A stretch of DNA of 64,000 nt from SCUD01 sp036824505 (GCA_036824505.1 DAITAA010000007.1:58127-122126), one strand, 5' to 3'; shown: positions 1 through 9,699, counted from the first letter of the stretch. The notes: generated from the sequence alone by a model not told the origin. Numbers and translations: made by a program.

Positions 1-632
1 TCTACGGCATCGTCAACGACCTGTTCGACATGCCCCGGGCCATGCGCCAGCTCGCAGTGGTCCAGTTCCTGTCGTGGTTCGGGCTGTTCGCGATGTGGAT
101 CTATACGACCTCCGCGGTGACCAGCCGCTTCTACGGCACCACGGACACTGCATCGGCAGCCTTCAACGAAGGCGCCAACTGGGTCGGCGTGCTGTTTGCC
201 GCTTACAATGGCTTTGCCGCGCTGGCTGCAATCATGATTCCGTTCATCGCCGCGCGGATCGGGCGCAGGCGCGCCCATCTACTCAGTCTCTCGCTCGGCG
301 GGGCCGGCCTGATCGCATTCCTGTTGATCGACGATCCGCACATGCTGCTGCTGGCAATGGTCGGGGTCGGGATCGCCTGGGCCTCGATCCTCTCGCTGCC
401 CTACGCGATGCTGTCGGGTGCCGTGCCGCCGGCGAAAATGGGCGTGTACATGGGCATCTTCAACTTCTTCATCGTCATCCCGCAGATCATGGCAGCCAGC
501 GTTCTCGGGGTAATGGTGCGGGTCCTGTTCGGCGGTCAGAGCGTCTATGCGCTCGCGACTGGCGGCGTGTTGATGGTATTCGCTGGGCTGGCGACGCTGC
601 GGGTGGATGATCACGAGGATCCAAAGCGATGA
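1..632 (+). CDS. MFS sugar (maltose-type) transporter, C-terminal part
   Basis: The reading frame is open from the left edge, so only about the last 210 residues are present. The peptide is mostly hydrophobic segments joined by short charged loops, including an IGRRRAH loop typical of the major facilitator superfamily. Overall it resembles the SLC45/GPH-like sugar transporters that sit beside amylase genes in Caulobacter- and Xanthomonas-type maltodextrin loci. It would import maltose or maltodextrins across the inner membrane. Its stop overlaps the start of the amylase gene by 4 bases (ATGA), so the two are co-transcribed. The specificity is inferred from context; the MFS call is firm. Confidence 0.8.
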   Translation, partial: YGIVNDLFDMPRAMRQLAVVQFLSWFGLFAMWIYTTSAVTSRFYGTTDTASAAFNEGANWVGVLFAAYNGFAALAAIMIPFIAARIGRRRAHLLSLSLGGAGLIAFLLIDDPHMLLLAMVGVGIAWASILSLPYAMLSGAVPPAKMGVYMGIFNFFIVIPQIMAASVLGVMVRVLFGGQSVYALATGGVLMVFAGLATLRVDDHEDPKR

Positions 633-2344
633 GCAACGCCTGGAGTCGGCGATGCATCTTGGCGACGGGCTCGCTCGTGCTTGCCGCTTGCACGACGACG
701 ATGCAGGCGGGTTATTACGGCACGTCCGAGCCGTTCGCATCGGAAGCCGTCTACTTCGTGCTGACCGATCGGTTCGTCGATGGAGACAGTACGAACGATC
801 ATCGCGAGCAGGGCGGTGCGAATCGCACTTTCGACCGGCCGCTGCCCGGGGCGAACGGCGTGATGGACAATATCGGCTACCTCGGCGGCGATTTCCGCGG
901 CCTGCTTGACAACGCTGAGTACATCCGTGAGATGGGGTTCACCGCTGTCTGGATCACGCCGATCGTGGACAACCCGGACGAAGCCTTTACAGGCGGATTC
1001 AGGATCGGCGAAGGATTCTTTGCGGACCATGGCAAGACCGGCTACCACGGCTACTGGGGCGTCAACTTTTACCGGGTGGACGAGCACCTCGAGTCGACGG
1101 GTCTGAGCTTCGCCGATTTCGCGCGCCGTATGCGCTCCGAACACGGCCTGCGGATCGTCCTCGACATCGTCTGCAACCACGGCTCACCGTCCTACACCAT
1201 GCCCGTGGACCAGCCGGGCTTCGGCGAGATCTACGACAGGAACGGCAAGCTTGTGGCGGACCACCAGAACTTGCGGCCCGAGAAACTCGACCCGGCAAAT
1301 CCGCTGCACCGCTGGTTTCACCGCGAGCCGGATCTTGCGGAGCTCTCCAACCTCGACGACACGAATCCCCAGGTCATGAACTACCTGGTGGGCGCCTACC
1401 TGCAATGGATCGACCAGGGCGCGAGCGCATTTCGTATCGACACGATGGGCCAGATGCCGCTCGCCTTCTGGCGTGAGTTCACGGCGCGCATCCGGGCCAA
1501 GCACCCCGGCTTCTTCATGTTCGGCGAAGACTTCAACTACGACGCGAACAGGATCGCCGAGCACACCTGGCCCGAGAACGGCGCCGTCAGCGTGCTGGAC
1601 TTCCCCGGCCGCGCGAGCATCGTCGAGGTGTTCGAAAACCCGGGCAGCGATTACGCGCGCCTGCTCGACTACCTGCACCTCGAGGACGGCGTCTACCGGA
1701 ATCCCTACGAGTTGATGACCTTCTACGATAACCATGACATGACGCGCATGAAGGCGAGCGAGGACGGCTTCATCGACGCGCACAACTGGCTGTTCACGTC
1801 GCGCGGCATCCCGGTCGTCTACTACGGCTCCGAGATGGCGTTCATGGCCGGCAACAAGGAGCACGAGGGCAACCGCAATTACTTCGGCACCGAGGGAATG
1901 ATGGCTGCCCGCGAAAGCCGCATTCGCCGCGCGCTTTCACAGATCGCGCAGATCCGCCGCGCGTCGCCCGCGCTGCAACGCGGCCTGCAACTCAATCTCG
2001 GAATCGGCGGCGACCGGGCGGCGTTATTGAGGGTCTACGAGAAGGGCGGCGTCAACCAGACGGCGCTGGTCCTGCTGAACAAAGGCGCGGCGGAGGCGCA
2101 CTTCGCGATCGACCACTGGTTGAGCGCCGGGTGGTGGCGCGATGCGTCGTCCGGGGAGCAGGTCGAAGTGAAGGGAGGTGGCGGGCCGCTAGAGTTGGCC
2201 GTCCCGGCGCATGGCGTGCGAGTGCTGCTGCGGAATTTGCGCAACGACGATCCGCGCCTGCTGGCGGAACTGAAACGCGCAATGAGTGCCGGAATCGCGG
2301 CCTCAGGCCGGCATCTGGCCGCCACAGGAGGAGCGAACCACTAG
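629..2344 (+). CDS. GH13 alpha-amylase family lipoprotein
   Basis: 571 residues. The N-terminus has a lipoprotein signal ending in LVLAAC, so Cys21 is the likely lipid anchor and the enzyme acts in the periplasm or on the outer membrane. A GH13 (beta/alpha)8 barrel follows with all conserved regions: DIVCNH near 179-184, FRID with nucleophile Asp271, FGED with acid/base Glu300, and DNHD with Asp370. A C-terminal beta domain follows. It probably cleaves starch or maltodextrins into sugars for the adjacent MFS transporter. The gene overlaps the transporter stop by 4 bases and runs 42 bases into the convergent LacI gene. The exact bond specificity (amylase or cyclomaltodextrinase type) cannot be read from sequence. 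Confidence 0.88.
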   Translation: MSNAWSRRCILATGSLVLAACTTTMQAGYYGTSEPFASEAVYFVLTDRFVDGDSTNDHREQGGANRTFDRPLPGANGVMDNIGYLGGDFRGLLDNAEYIREMGFTAVWITPIVDNPDEAFTGGFRIGEGFFADHGKTGYHGYWGVNFYRVDEHLESTGLSFADFARRMRSEHGLRIVLDIVCNHGSPSYTMPVDQPGFGEIYDRNGKLVADHQNLRPEKLDPANPLHRWFHREPDLAELSNLDDTNPQVMNYLVGAYLQWIDQGASAFRIDTMGQMPLAFWREFTARIRAKHPGFFMFGEDFNYDANRIAEHTWPENGAVSVLDFPGRASIVEVFENPGSDYARLLDYLHLEDGVYRNPYELMTFYDNHDMTRMKASEDGFIDAHNWLFTSRGIPVVYYGSEMAFMAGNKEHEGNRNYFGTEGMMAARESRIRRALSQIAQIRRASPALQRGLQLNLGIGGDRAALLRVYEKGGVNQTALVLLNKGAAEAHFAIDHWLSAGWWRDASSGEQVEVKGGGGPLELAVPAHGVRVLLRNLRNDDPRLLAELKRAMSAGIAASGRHLAATGGANH

Positions 2345-3337
2345 CTGCGGCGCGATCAGCGTCGAGTCCACGGTCTCGCCCTCGATCAGCTTGATCACAT
2401 TGCCGACCAGCAATTCGCCCGCCAGGCGAGTGTCCTGGCGCACCGTCGTGAGCGGCGGATTGACATGAGCGGCGGAGGCGATGTCATCGAATCCCACGAC
2501 GGCCACATCGCCCGGCACCGTCAGGCCTCGGTCCTGCAGCGCGTGGATGACGCCCATTGCGATCAGGTCACTGGCCGACATCACCGCGTCGAACTTCACG
2601 CCAGAGTCCAGCAGTTGCGTGGCCGCGCGGTAGCCATCGTTCTCGAGGCTTTGCGCATCGGCCTGCAGACGCGGGTCCGGCGCGTGGCCGGCCGCGCGCA
2701 GGGCCTCGACGTGGCCAAGGTAACGCAGCTGAAACTCGGGGTAATTGTCCGAGGCGCTGCCGGCGAAAGCGATGCTGCGCCGGCCGAGGCGCAGCAGATG
2801 CTGCGTCGCCAGCTTTGCGCCGAGCGCGTTGTCGCAGCACAGGTAATGACCCGGCTGGTTTTCCACGACGGGTCCCCAGATGACGAAATGCGCGTCGGTC
2901 TCGGCCAGCTGGCGCAGCCGGCCGGCATAGCTCAGGTAGTCGCCGTAGCCGAGCAGGATCAGGCCATCCGCACGGTTGCAGACCTCATAGTCGGTATGCC
3001 AGTCGTCGCTGAGCTGCTGGAAGGCGACCAACAGGTCGAATTTCCGCCGCGCGGCCGCCCGCGTGACGTGTCCGAGCATGGACAGGAAGAACGGGTTGAT
3101 CGGCGCTTCATCCGATGATTCTTCGAAGAGCAGAAGTGCCAGAGTCTGGCTGCGCCTCGTGCGTAAACCTGCGGCACTGCGGTCGGTCCGGTAGTGCAGT
3201 TCGCGGGCGAATTCCTGAATGCGTTCGCGGGTCTCCGGCCGGACCAGCGGGCTGTCGCGGAGCGCGCGCGACACGGTCGCCTGCGACACGTGTGCAAGCT
3301 CCGCTATATCGAGTGATGTTGGCTTGGTTATCTTCAC
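2303..3337 (-). CDS. LacI-family transcriptional regulator
   Basis: About 344 residues from a GTG start at 3337. This start is chosen because the LacI helix-turn-helix (SLDIAELAHVSQATVSRAL) begins a few residues later; the longer upstream frame encodes no recognisable sequence. The N-terminal HTH and hinge are followed by a periplasmic-binding-protein-like effector domain (VVGFDDIASAAHVNPPLTTV is a typical LacI stretch). It lies convergent to the amylase gene and divergent from glgP, so it probably controls maltodextrin and perhaps glycogen genes in response to a sugar. The last 42 bases overlap the amylase gene on the opposite strand. Confidence 0.88.
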   Translation of the reverse strand: MKITKPTSLDIAELAHVSQATVSRALRDSPLVRPETRERIQEFARELHYRTDRSAAGLRTRRSQTLALLLFEESSDEAPINPFFLSMLGHVTRAAARRKFDLLVAFQQLSDDWHTDYEVCNRADGLILLGYGDYLSYAGRLRQLAETDAHFVIWGPVVENQPGHYLCCDNALGAKLATQHLLRLGRRSIAFAGSASDNYPEFQLRYLGHVEALRAAGHAPDPRLQADAQSLENDGYRAATQLLDSGVKFDAVMSASDLIAMGVIHALQDRGLTVPGDVAVVGFDDIASAAHVNPPLTTVRQDTRLAGELLVGNVIKLIEGETVDSTLIAPQLVVRSSCGGQMPA

Positions 3338-3595
3338 TGAAGAAATTCCCGAAAAGCCCGGATCGGCAATCGGTTCCTGGCACCGTCCATGCCCGGCTGG
3401 CTGGCCTGATCCTAGCGCGGCTGCGCGCTCAACGCATCCCCCAGAGCTGACCGGACCAACGGCATGGCACGCTACTGGCAGCCTGGCCCCTGTTTGATCC
3501 AGTATTATGCAATGCAGCGCGGCAGCAGGTAGCACGCTTGCTTATGCGGGCTATGTCCTGTACTGCCTGGACGGCACATTCTGGATGATGCTTGC
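3338..3595. promoter_or_regulatory. Divergent intergenic region between lacI-type regulator and glgP
   Basis: 258 bases without a gene, which must hold the start signals for the regulator (minus) and glgP (plus). I see no clear LacI-type palindrome. The strongest element is a plus-strand match to a sigma-54 promoter at 3465-3480, listed separately. No convincing sigma-70 pair facing glgP was found, and glgP has only a weak ribosome-binding site. Confidence 0.5.
3465..3480 (+). promoter_or_regulatory. Candidate sigma-54 (-24/-12) promoter upstream of glgP
   Basis: The sequence TGGCACG-N4-TGGCA differs from the consensus TGGCACG-N4-TTGCW at one defined position and keeps the invariant GG and GC with correct spacing. 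It would start transcription near 3491, about 105 bases before glgP. Roughly half such a match is expected by chance in a window this size, so intergenic location is the main support. Confidence 0.3.
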
Positions 3596-6163
3596 ATGGC
3601 CCAGTTGATCGAAGTCACGTCCGTTGTTCCCGAATCGCTTCAACGCCTGAGGGAGCTGGCGGGCAATCTGTTCTTCAGCTGGCATCGGCCGACGCGTGCG
3701 TTGTTCGAGGATCTGGATCCCGAATTGTGGGAACAGGTCAACGGCAACCCGCGGCTGCTGCTGCGCTGTGTTGACCAGCAGCATCTCGATTGGGCCGCGG
3801 CCAATCCGGAGTATCTGGCGCGCTATGAGCGCGTGGTGAACACCTTCGATGCTTACCTGGCCGCGCCCGTGCCGCCAGCCGACGCGCCGCTGGTGGCTTA
3901 CTTCTGCGCGGAATATGGCTTCCATGAAAGCTTTCCAATCTACTCAGGTGGCCTCGGAATTCTGGCCGGCGACTACTGCAAGGCGGCGAGCGACGAACAG
4001 CTGAACTTCGTGGCGGTCGGTTTGTTGTATCGGCAGGGCTACTTCTCCCAGTCCGTGGACAGTGATGGCACGCAGCATGCGCGTTACGCGGACAGCGACC
4101 CGCGCGATCTGCCGGTGGAACCGGTGCGTGACGCGCACGGCACGTGGCTCACCGTGAAGATCCCGATCGCCGCCGGGGAGGTGACGGCGCGCGTGTGGAA
4201 AGCGCAGGTCGGCCGCGTATCGGTCTATCTTCTCGACTCCGACTACTCGGACAATTCGCCGGCTGATCGCGACATCACGCACCGCCTCTATGGCGGGGAT
4301 GAAAGCCTGCGCATCCGCCAGGAAATGATTCTGGGAATGGGCGGCGTGCGCACGCTGCGCGCACTGGGGCTCGCACCGTCGGTCTGGCATGTCAACGAAG
4401 GGCACGCGGCGTTCCTGATCCTCGAGTTGCTGCGCGAGAATCTGGCCCGGGGGCTGGACTTCAATGCGGCGCTGGAACTGGCCGCGGCGGCCTGTGTATT
4501 CACCACGCACACGCCGGTCGCCGCCGGTCACGATGCATTCAGGGATGATTTGTTCACGAGTTGCTTTGCGGATTTCGCGAAGTCGCTGGGTGTTTCCATG
4601 GAGCGGCTGCTGGAACTGGGGCGGGCTCCCGGCGTGCCGAACTGGTTCAACATGACACGCCTGGCGCTCGCGGGCTCCCGCTACGTGAATGGCGTGAGCC
4701 GCATTCACGGCGGTGTTTCGGCGCAGCTGTGCGCGGATCGCTGGCCGGAGATCAGCGCCGCAGAAAACCCGGTCGGCTATGTCACCAACGGTGTCCACGT
4801 ACCGACCTTTCTCGCGCAGACCTGGCATGCATTCTTCGACAGCCACATCGGCCGCGATTGGCGCGAGCGCTTGTCCGACAACAGTTACTGGCAGGCGCTC
4901 GAAGCGGTGCCCGATGAGTTGTTCTGGGAAGTGGCGCAGGACACCAAGGCACGCATGCTGGCCGGAGTGCGGGGAAGGCTGCAGCGCGAATTCGCACGCA
5001 AGTCCCTGAGCGCCGCGCAATTGCGTCATGTCACGCGACTGCTCGACCCGGAGCGACCAGGCGTGCTGACGATCGGCTTTGCGCGGCGATTCGCAACTTA
5101 CAAACGTGCCGCGCTGCTGCTGCGTGACCGCGCCCGGCTGGCGCGCCTGCTGGATGGATCAGAACGCCCGGTGTTGTTCCTGTTCGCCGGCAAGGCGCAT
5201 CCGGCCGACCAGCCCGGCCAGGAGATATTGCGCGATATCAAGCAGCTGATGCTCGCGCCCGAGTTTGCGGGCAATGTCGTGTTTCTCGAGGATTACGACA
5301 TGCAGCTGGGGCGCTGGCTGGTGTCGGGTGTCGATGTGTGGCTCAACACGCCGATCGCACCGCTCGAAGCCAGCGGCACTTCCGGCATGAAGGCGGCCAT
5401 CAACGGCCGTCTGAACCTGAGCATCCTCGATGGCTGGTGGGCCGAGGGCTTCGATGGCAGCAACGGATGGGGCATCCCGCCAACCCAGACGCAAGACCCG
5501 GACCGGCGCGATGCGCTCGACAGCGACGCGATCATCGACACGCTGGAAGAAGAGGTGGTGCCGCTGTATTACGAACGCGGCAGCGCCGGGCTGTCCCCGG
5601 AATGGGTGCATTACTGCAAGCGCGCGATGATGACCGTGATTCCGCAGTTCAACATGCGCCGCATGGTCGCCGATTACGTACGCGGCATGTATCGGCCGGC
5701 GGCTGCGCATGGCGCGGCGCTGCTGGCCGGAGACGCGGCAGGTGCGCGCGACCTGGGCCAATGGAAGCAAGTTGTTGCGACTGCCTGGCCGGGCGTGTCG
5801 CTGCGCGGCATGTCGGATGTACCGCGCGAGCTGGCGCACGGCGGCCATCTGCAGGTACGTGTGGCTGTGGCACTGAACGGGCTCGCGCCCAAAGACGTCG
5901 CAGTTGAATTCTACGGCCAGCGTTTGCTGCCACGTGGCGGACACGAGCCGCCGCCATTGTGCTCGTTCGACCACCAGGCGGACGACGACGCCTGGCGTGC
6001 GACGCTGACCCCGAGTGGCGAAACCGACAGCGACGGCTCGCAGATCTACACGCTCGACTCGGCGCCACCCAGCGCCGGGCAGTTCAGCACCGAAGTGCGC
6101 ATCCGCCCGGCGCATCCGCTGCTATCGCACCCGCTCGAGCTCGGTCTGCAGAAGCGCCTCTGA
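3596..6163 (+). CDS. glgP: Alpha-glucan phosphorylase (GT35)
   Basis: 855 residues. It releases glucose-1-phosphate from glycogen or maltodextrin using phosphate and pyridoxal phosphate. The N-terminus (RELAGNLFFSWHRPTRALF) is of the DUF3417 type found in the shorter bacterial/archaeal phosphorylases rather than the E. coli MalP/GlgP type. The PLP-binding motif GTSGMKAAING places the Schiff-base lysine at Lys599, and HVNEGHAAFL and YATYK-like stretches are also typical. The ATG at 3596 is kept because homology begins at once. It faces glgB with a 5-base gap, so the two converge. Confidence 0.92.
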   Translation: MAQLIEVTSVVPESLQRLRELAGNLFFSWHRPTRALFEDLDPELWEQVNGNPRLLLRCVDQQHLDWAAANPEYLARYERVVNTFDAYLAAPVPPADAPLVAYFCAEYGFHESFPIYSGGLGILAGDYCKAASDEQLNFVAVGLLYRQGYFSQSVDSDGTQHARYADSDPRDLPVEPVRDAHGTWLTVKIPIAAGEVTARVWKAQVGRVSVYLLDSDYSDNSPADRDITHRLYGGDESLRIRQEMILGMGGVRTLRALGLAPSVWHVNEGHAAFLILELLRENLARGLDFNAALELAAAACVFTTHTPVAAGHDAFRDDLFTSCFADFAKSLGVSMERLLELGRAPGVPNWFNMTRLALAGSRYVNGVSRIHGGVSAQLCADRWPEISAAENPVGYVTNGVHVPTFLAQTWHAFFDSHIGRDWRERLSDNSYWQALEAVPDELFWEVAQDTKARMLAGVRGRLQREFARKSLSAAQLRHVTRLLDPERPGVLTIGFARRFATYKRAALLLRDRARLARLLDGSERPVLFLFAGKAHPADQPGQEILRDIKQLMLAPEFAGNVVFLEDYDMQLGRWLVSGVDVWLNTPIAPLEASGTSGMKAAINGRLNLSILDGWWAEGFDGSNGWGIPPTQTQDPDRRDALDSDAIIDTLEEEVVPLYYERGSAGLSPEWVHYCKRAMMTVIPQFNMRRMVADYVRGMYRPAAAHGAALLAGDAAGARDLGQWKQVVATAWPGVSLRGMSDVPRELAHGGHLQVRVAVALNGLAPKDVAVEFYGQRLLPRGGHEPPPLCSFDHQADDDAWRATLTPSGETDSDGSQIYTLDSAPPSAGQFSTEVRIRPAHPLLSHPLELGLQKRL

Positions 6164-6168
6164 AGCGG

Positions 6169-8343
6169 CTATTCAGGCGCGAGGATCAGCGCGCCGAGTG
6201 GCGGCAACGTGATCGTCAGCGAATGCCGCTGCCCCTGGTGCGAGTGAGTGCCGGCGCGCAGGCGCCCGGCGTTGCCGAGGTTGCTGCCGCCGTAATGGCC
6301 GGAGTCGGAATTGAATAATTCACGGTAATTCCCGTCATGGGGTGCGCCGACGCGATAGCCGTGACGCGGCACCGGAGTGAAATTCAGCGCGACGATCAGG
6401 TGCCGCCCGTCACCCCAACGCAGATAGCTCAGGACTGAGCTGGCGGCGTCATCGCAATCGAGCCAGCTGAAGCCACCCGGTTCGAATTCCAGCTTGTGCA
6501 GCGCGGGCTCGCTGCGATAGAGACGATTCAGGTCAGTGACCGTGCGCTGCACGCCGCGATGCTCGGCATGATCCAGCAGCCACCACGGCAATGATTGGCG
6601 GAAGTCCCACTCCCACGGCTGAGCAAGCTCGCCGCCCATGAACAGGAGCTTCTTGCCCGGAAACGTCCACATATAGGAGTACAGCAGGCGTAGATTCGCG
6701 AATTGCTGCCAGCGATCGCCCGGCATGCGGCCGAGCAGCGAGCGCTTCAGGTGCACCACTTCGTCGTGTGACAGCGGTAACACGAAGTTCTCCGTGTACG
6801 CGTACATCATGGCAAATGTCAGCTTGTGGTGATGATGCCGGCGATGCACCGGGTCTTCCGTGAAATAGTCCAGCGTGTCGTGCATCCAGCCCATGTTCCA
6901 TTTCATCGAAAACCCGAGGCCGCCGCCGTCGGCAGGCCGGCTGACCTGCGGCCAGTCGGTCGATTCTTCGGCGATGACCAGCGTGCCGGGGAAACGCAGG
7001 TGCGTGGTCGCATTCAGCGCGCGCAGGAAATCGATTGCCTCGAGGTTGTGGCGTCCGCCGTAGCGGTTTGGCACGAAGTCATCCTTGCGCCCGAAGTCCA
7101 GGTAGAGCATGGAAGCCACGGCGTCGACGCGCAGTCCGTCGAAATGAAATTCCTCCAGCCAGTAACAGGCGCTGGAAAGCAGAAAAGAGCGCACCTCGTG
7201 CCGCTCATAGTTGAATATCAGCGTGCCCCAGTCGCGGTGCTCAGCCCTGCGCGGATCGTGATACTCATACAGCGCGGCCCCATCGAAATTCGCCAGGCCA
7301 TGGGCGTCGCGCGGGAAATGCCCGGGCACCCAGTCGAGCAATACGCCGATGCCGGACTGATGGCACTGATCGATGAACTGGCGCAGCTCGTCCGGGGAAC
7401 CGTGACGGCTGGTGGGCGCAAAGAAGCCGGTGGTTTGATAACCCCAGGAGTCATCCAGCGGGTGTTCGGTGATCGGCAACAGTTCGATATGCGTGAAGCC
7501 GGCATCGCGGACATACGGGATCAATTCGGAGGCGAGCTCGCTCCACGAATAAAAGCGTCCGTCGCCATGCCGTCGCCATGAGCCGCAGTGCACCTCATAG
7601 ATGCTCGCCGGTGCGTGCAGCCAGTCGCGCTGCGTGCGCGCCGCCAGCCAGTCGCCATCGCGCCACTGGTAGCCGGACTGCACGACGAGCGAAGCGGTAC
7701 CGGGGCGTTGCTCGGCGGCCCGGCCGTATGGATCGGTCTTGAGCATGACAGCGCCGGTGGTGCGATTCCGGATCTCGAACTTGTAAAGCGCGCCAGTCTC
7801 GAGTCCGGGGAGGAATATCTCCCACACGCCGCTCGCGCCCAGCACGCGCATCGGAAAGCGCCGGCCGTCCCAGTCGCAAAAGGGGCCCACCACGCTGACG
7901 CGTTCGGCATTGGGCGCCCAGGTGGAAAAGCGCACGCCGTCAATGCCGTCGATGCGCATGGGTTGGGCGCCGAGCAGTTGCCAGGCGCTGGTGTGGTGGC
8001 CCTCCGAGAAGGCGGCCAGCCCCCCGGTGTCGATGGCGGGAGCGAAACTGTACGGATCGATCTGCGCCCGCGCGATGCCGTGGCTGTCGGTCCAATTCAG
8101 CAAGTAGTGTGCCGGCAGCTGACCCGCGGAGCCCTGCCAGCAGAAGAAATCGCTGTCCCGGAGACGCTCGAGTTCGTGGTCTCCGGCCTGCACAGCCCGC
8201 ACGGACGGCAGGTATGCGAGCAGGGTCAACCTGCCCTGGCGCTCATGCGCTCCGAGCACGGCATGCGGATCGTGGTGACGGCCCGATGCGATGCGGTCCA
8301 GATCCTGCTGCAGCGGCCCCAGCCAGCCGAAGACCGTATTCAC
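6169..8343 (-). CDS. glgB: 1,4-alpha-glucan branching enzyme
   Basis: 724 residues, the usual size. It moves segments of alpha-1,4 chains into alpha-1,6 branches during glycogen synthesis. The N-terminus (DPHAVLGAH) belongs to the CBM48-bearing bacterial GlgB family. The GH13 catalytic residues are visible: Asp407 in GLRVDAV, Glu459 in VIAEES and Asp527 in LSHDEVV, nearly the same numbers as in E. coli GlgB. The gene is divergent from glgC across 75 bases and convergent with glgP. Confidence 0.96.
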   Translation of the reverse strand: MNTVFGWLGPLQQDLDRIASGRHHDPHAVLGAHERQGRLTLLAYLPSVRAVQAGDHELERLRDSDFFCWQGSAGQLPAHYLLNWTDSHGIARAQIDPYSFAPAIDTGGLAAFSEGHHTSAWQLLGAQPMRIDGIDGVRFSTWAPNAERVSVVGPFCDWDGRRFPMRVLGASGVWEIFLPGLETGALYKFEIRNRTTGAVMLKTDPYGRAAEQRPGTASLVVQSGYQWRDGDWLAARTQRDWLHAPASIYEVHCGSWRRHGDGRFYSWSELASELIPYVRDAGFTHIELLPITEHPLDDSWGYQTTGFFAPTSRHGSPDELRQFIDQCHQSGIGVLLDWVPGHFPRDAHGLANFDGAALYEYHDPRRAEHRDWGTLIFNYERHEVRSFLLSSACYWLEEFHFDGLRVDAVASMLYLDFGRKDDFVPNRYGGRHNLEAIDFLRALNATTHLRFPGTLVIAEESTDWPQVSRPADGGGLGFSMKWNMGWMHDTLDYFTEDPVHRRHHHHKLTFAMMYAYTENFVLPLSHDEVVHLKRSLLGRMPGDRWQQFANLRLLYSYMWTFPGKKLLFMGGELAQPWEWDFRQSLPWWLLDHAEHRGVQRTVTDLNRLYRSEPALHKLEFEPGGFSWLDCDDAASSVLSYLRWGDGRHLIVALNFTPVPRHGYRVGAPHDGNYRELFNSDSGHYGGSNLGNAGRLRAGTHSHQGQRHSLTITLPPLGALILAPE

Positions 8344-8401
8344 GTTGACGCCTGTTACCGAATGACGAAAGGCGGGATCATGGCCGCCCCGGTCACGGTA
8401 C

Positions 8402-8407
8402 TATACT
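8402..8407 (+). promoter_or_regulatory. Possible -10 element for glgC
   Basis: TATACT lies only 11 bases before the chosen glgC ATG in the 75-base glgB-glgC gap. If used, the transcript would be almost leaderless. No good -35 element is seen at the right spacing, so this is weak. Confidence 0.25.
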
Positions 8408-8418
8408 TTCTTGTACAT

Positions 8419-9699
8419 ATGCCGAAGACCCCCAAACGCACCTCGTCAGGCCGATACGTCAGCCGGCTCACCAGCGGCGCGCTGGCCGTCGTCATGGCCG
8501 GCGGCCGCGGCGAGCGCCTGTACGATCTGACGGCTCACCGCTGCAAACCGGCCACGCCGTTCGGCGGCAAGTTCCGCATCATCGATTTCGTGCTCTCGAA
8601 CTGCGTCAATTCCGGCATCCGCCAGATTTTCCTGATGACCCAGTACAAGGGGCAATCCCTGATCCAGCACGTGCAGCGCGGCTGGAGTTATCTGCGCGGC
8701 GAATTCGGCGAGTTCATCGATGTGGTACCGGCGCAGCAGCAGATCGGCCCGCACTGGTACCAGGGCACAGCGGACTGCGTGTACCAGAATCTGGATCTGA
8801 TCCGCTCGCAACGCCCGCGGTACGTGCTGGTGCTGGCCGGCGATCACATCTACAAGATGGACTACGGCCCGATGATCGCCTCGCACGTCGAGAAGGGTGC
8901 CGATATCACCGTGGGCGTCGTGCAGGTGCCGCTGGCGAAGGCACGTGACTTCGGCGTGCTGTCGGTGACCGACCTGAATCGCGTGACGAGTTTCGATGAA
9001 AAACCGGACAGCCCGAATCCGATGCCCGGCAATCCGGAAGTCGCTCTGGCGTCAATGGGCATCTATGTGTTCAATAACCGGCTGCTGGACCAGCTGCTGA
9101 ATGACGATGCCGAGAATCCGAATTCGGCGCACGATTTTGGCAAGGACATCATACCGGCGTCGATCGACAAGCTGCAGGTGTACGCCTATCCATTCTCCGA
9201 TGTGAGGACGCGCGCGCAGTACTACTGGCGTGACGTCGGCACCGTGGATGCATTTTACGATGCCAATATCGAACTCGTGCATATCGCGCCAGAATTGAAC
9301 CTGTATGACGAGCAATGGCCGATATGGACCTACCAGCCGCATCAGCCACCGGCCAAGTTCGTGCTGGATGAAGATGGCCGGCGCGGCATCGCCATCAATT
9401 CGATGGTCTCCGGCGGCTGCATCATCTCGGGTGCGCGTGTCGAGCAGTCGCTGCTGTTCTCGGACGTGCATGTCGACGAGCGCTCGAAAATCTTTCGTTC
9501 GGTTGTGATGCCGAACGTCAGAATCGGTGCCGACTGCACTATTCGTAATGCCATTCTCGATGAGGGCTGCGAAGTGCCGCAGGGAACGGAGATCGGCGTC
9601 GACCGCGCCGCCGATTCGCGGCGCTTTCATGTGACCGGCAATGGCGTGGTGCTGGTGACGGCCGACATGCTGCAAGCAATTACCCCCGCTAAAGCATGA
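8419..9699 (+). CDS. glgC: Glucose-1-phosphate adenylyltransferase (ADP-glucose pyrophosphorylase)
   Basis: 426 residues from the ATG at 8419 (MPKTPKRTSS); the frame is open far upstream but that part overlaps glgB antisense and has no homology. It makes ADP-glucose from ATP and glucose-1-phosphate, the committed step of glycogen synthesis. The nucleotide-binding loop AVVMAGGRGERLYDLT is followed by KPATPFGGKFRIIDFVLSNC, both hallmarks of GlgC, and a C-terminal left-handed beta-helix region. Length matches E. coli GlgC (431). The stop overlaps the next ATG by 4 bases, tying it to the GH57 gene. Confidence 0.95.
   Translation: MPKTPKRTSSGRYVSRLTSGALAVVMAGGRGERLYDLTAHRCKPATPFGGKFRIIDFVLSNCVNSGIRQIFLMTQYKGQSLIQHVQRGWSYLRGEFGEFIDVVPAQQQIGPHWYQGTADCVYQNLDLIRSQRPRYVLVLAGDHIYKMDYGPMIASHVEKGADITVGVVQVPLAKARDFGVLSVTDLNRVTSFDEKPDSPNPMPGNPEVALASMGIYVFNNRLLDQLLNDDAENPNSAHDFGKDIIPASIDKLQVYAYPFSDVRTRAQYYWRDVGTVDAFYDANIELVHIAPELNLYDEQWPIWTYQPHQPPAKFVLDEDGRRGIAINSMVSGGCIISGARVEQSLLFSDVHVDERSKIFRSVVMPNVRIGADCTIRNAILDEGCEVPQGTEIGVDRAADSRRFHVTGNGVVLVTADMLQAITPAKA

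Noticed and set aside
2465..3118. Open frame of 217 codons on the plus strand
   Set aside because: It is antisense to the LacI-type regulator, whose protein matches a known family; high-GC DNA gives many such shadow frames.
7588..8418. N-terminal extension of glgC
   Set aside because: The open frame runs antisense through glgB and has no homology; GlgC normally starts about 20 residues before the AGGRG loop.
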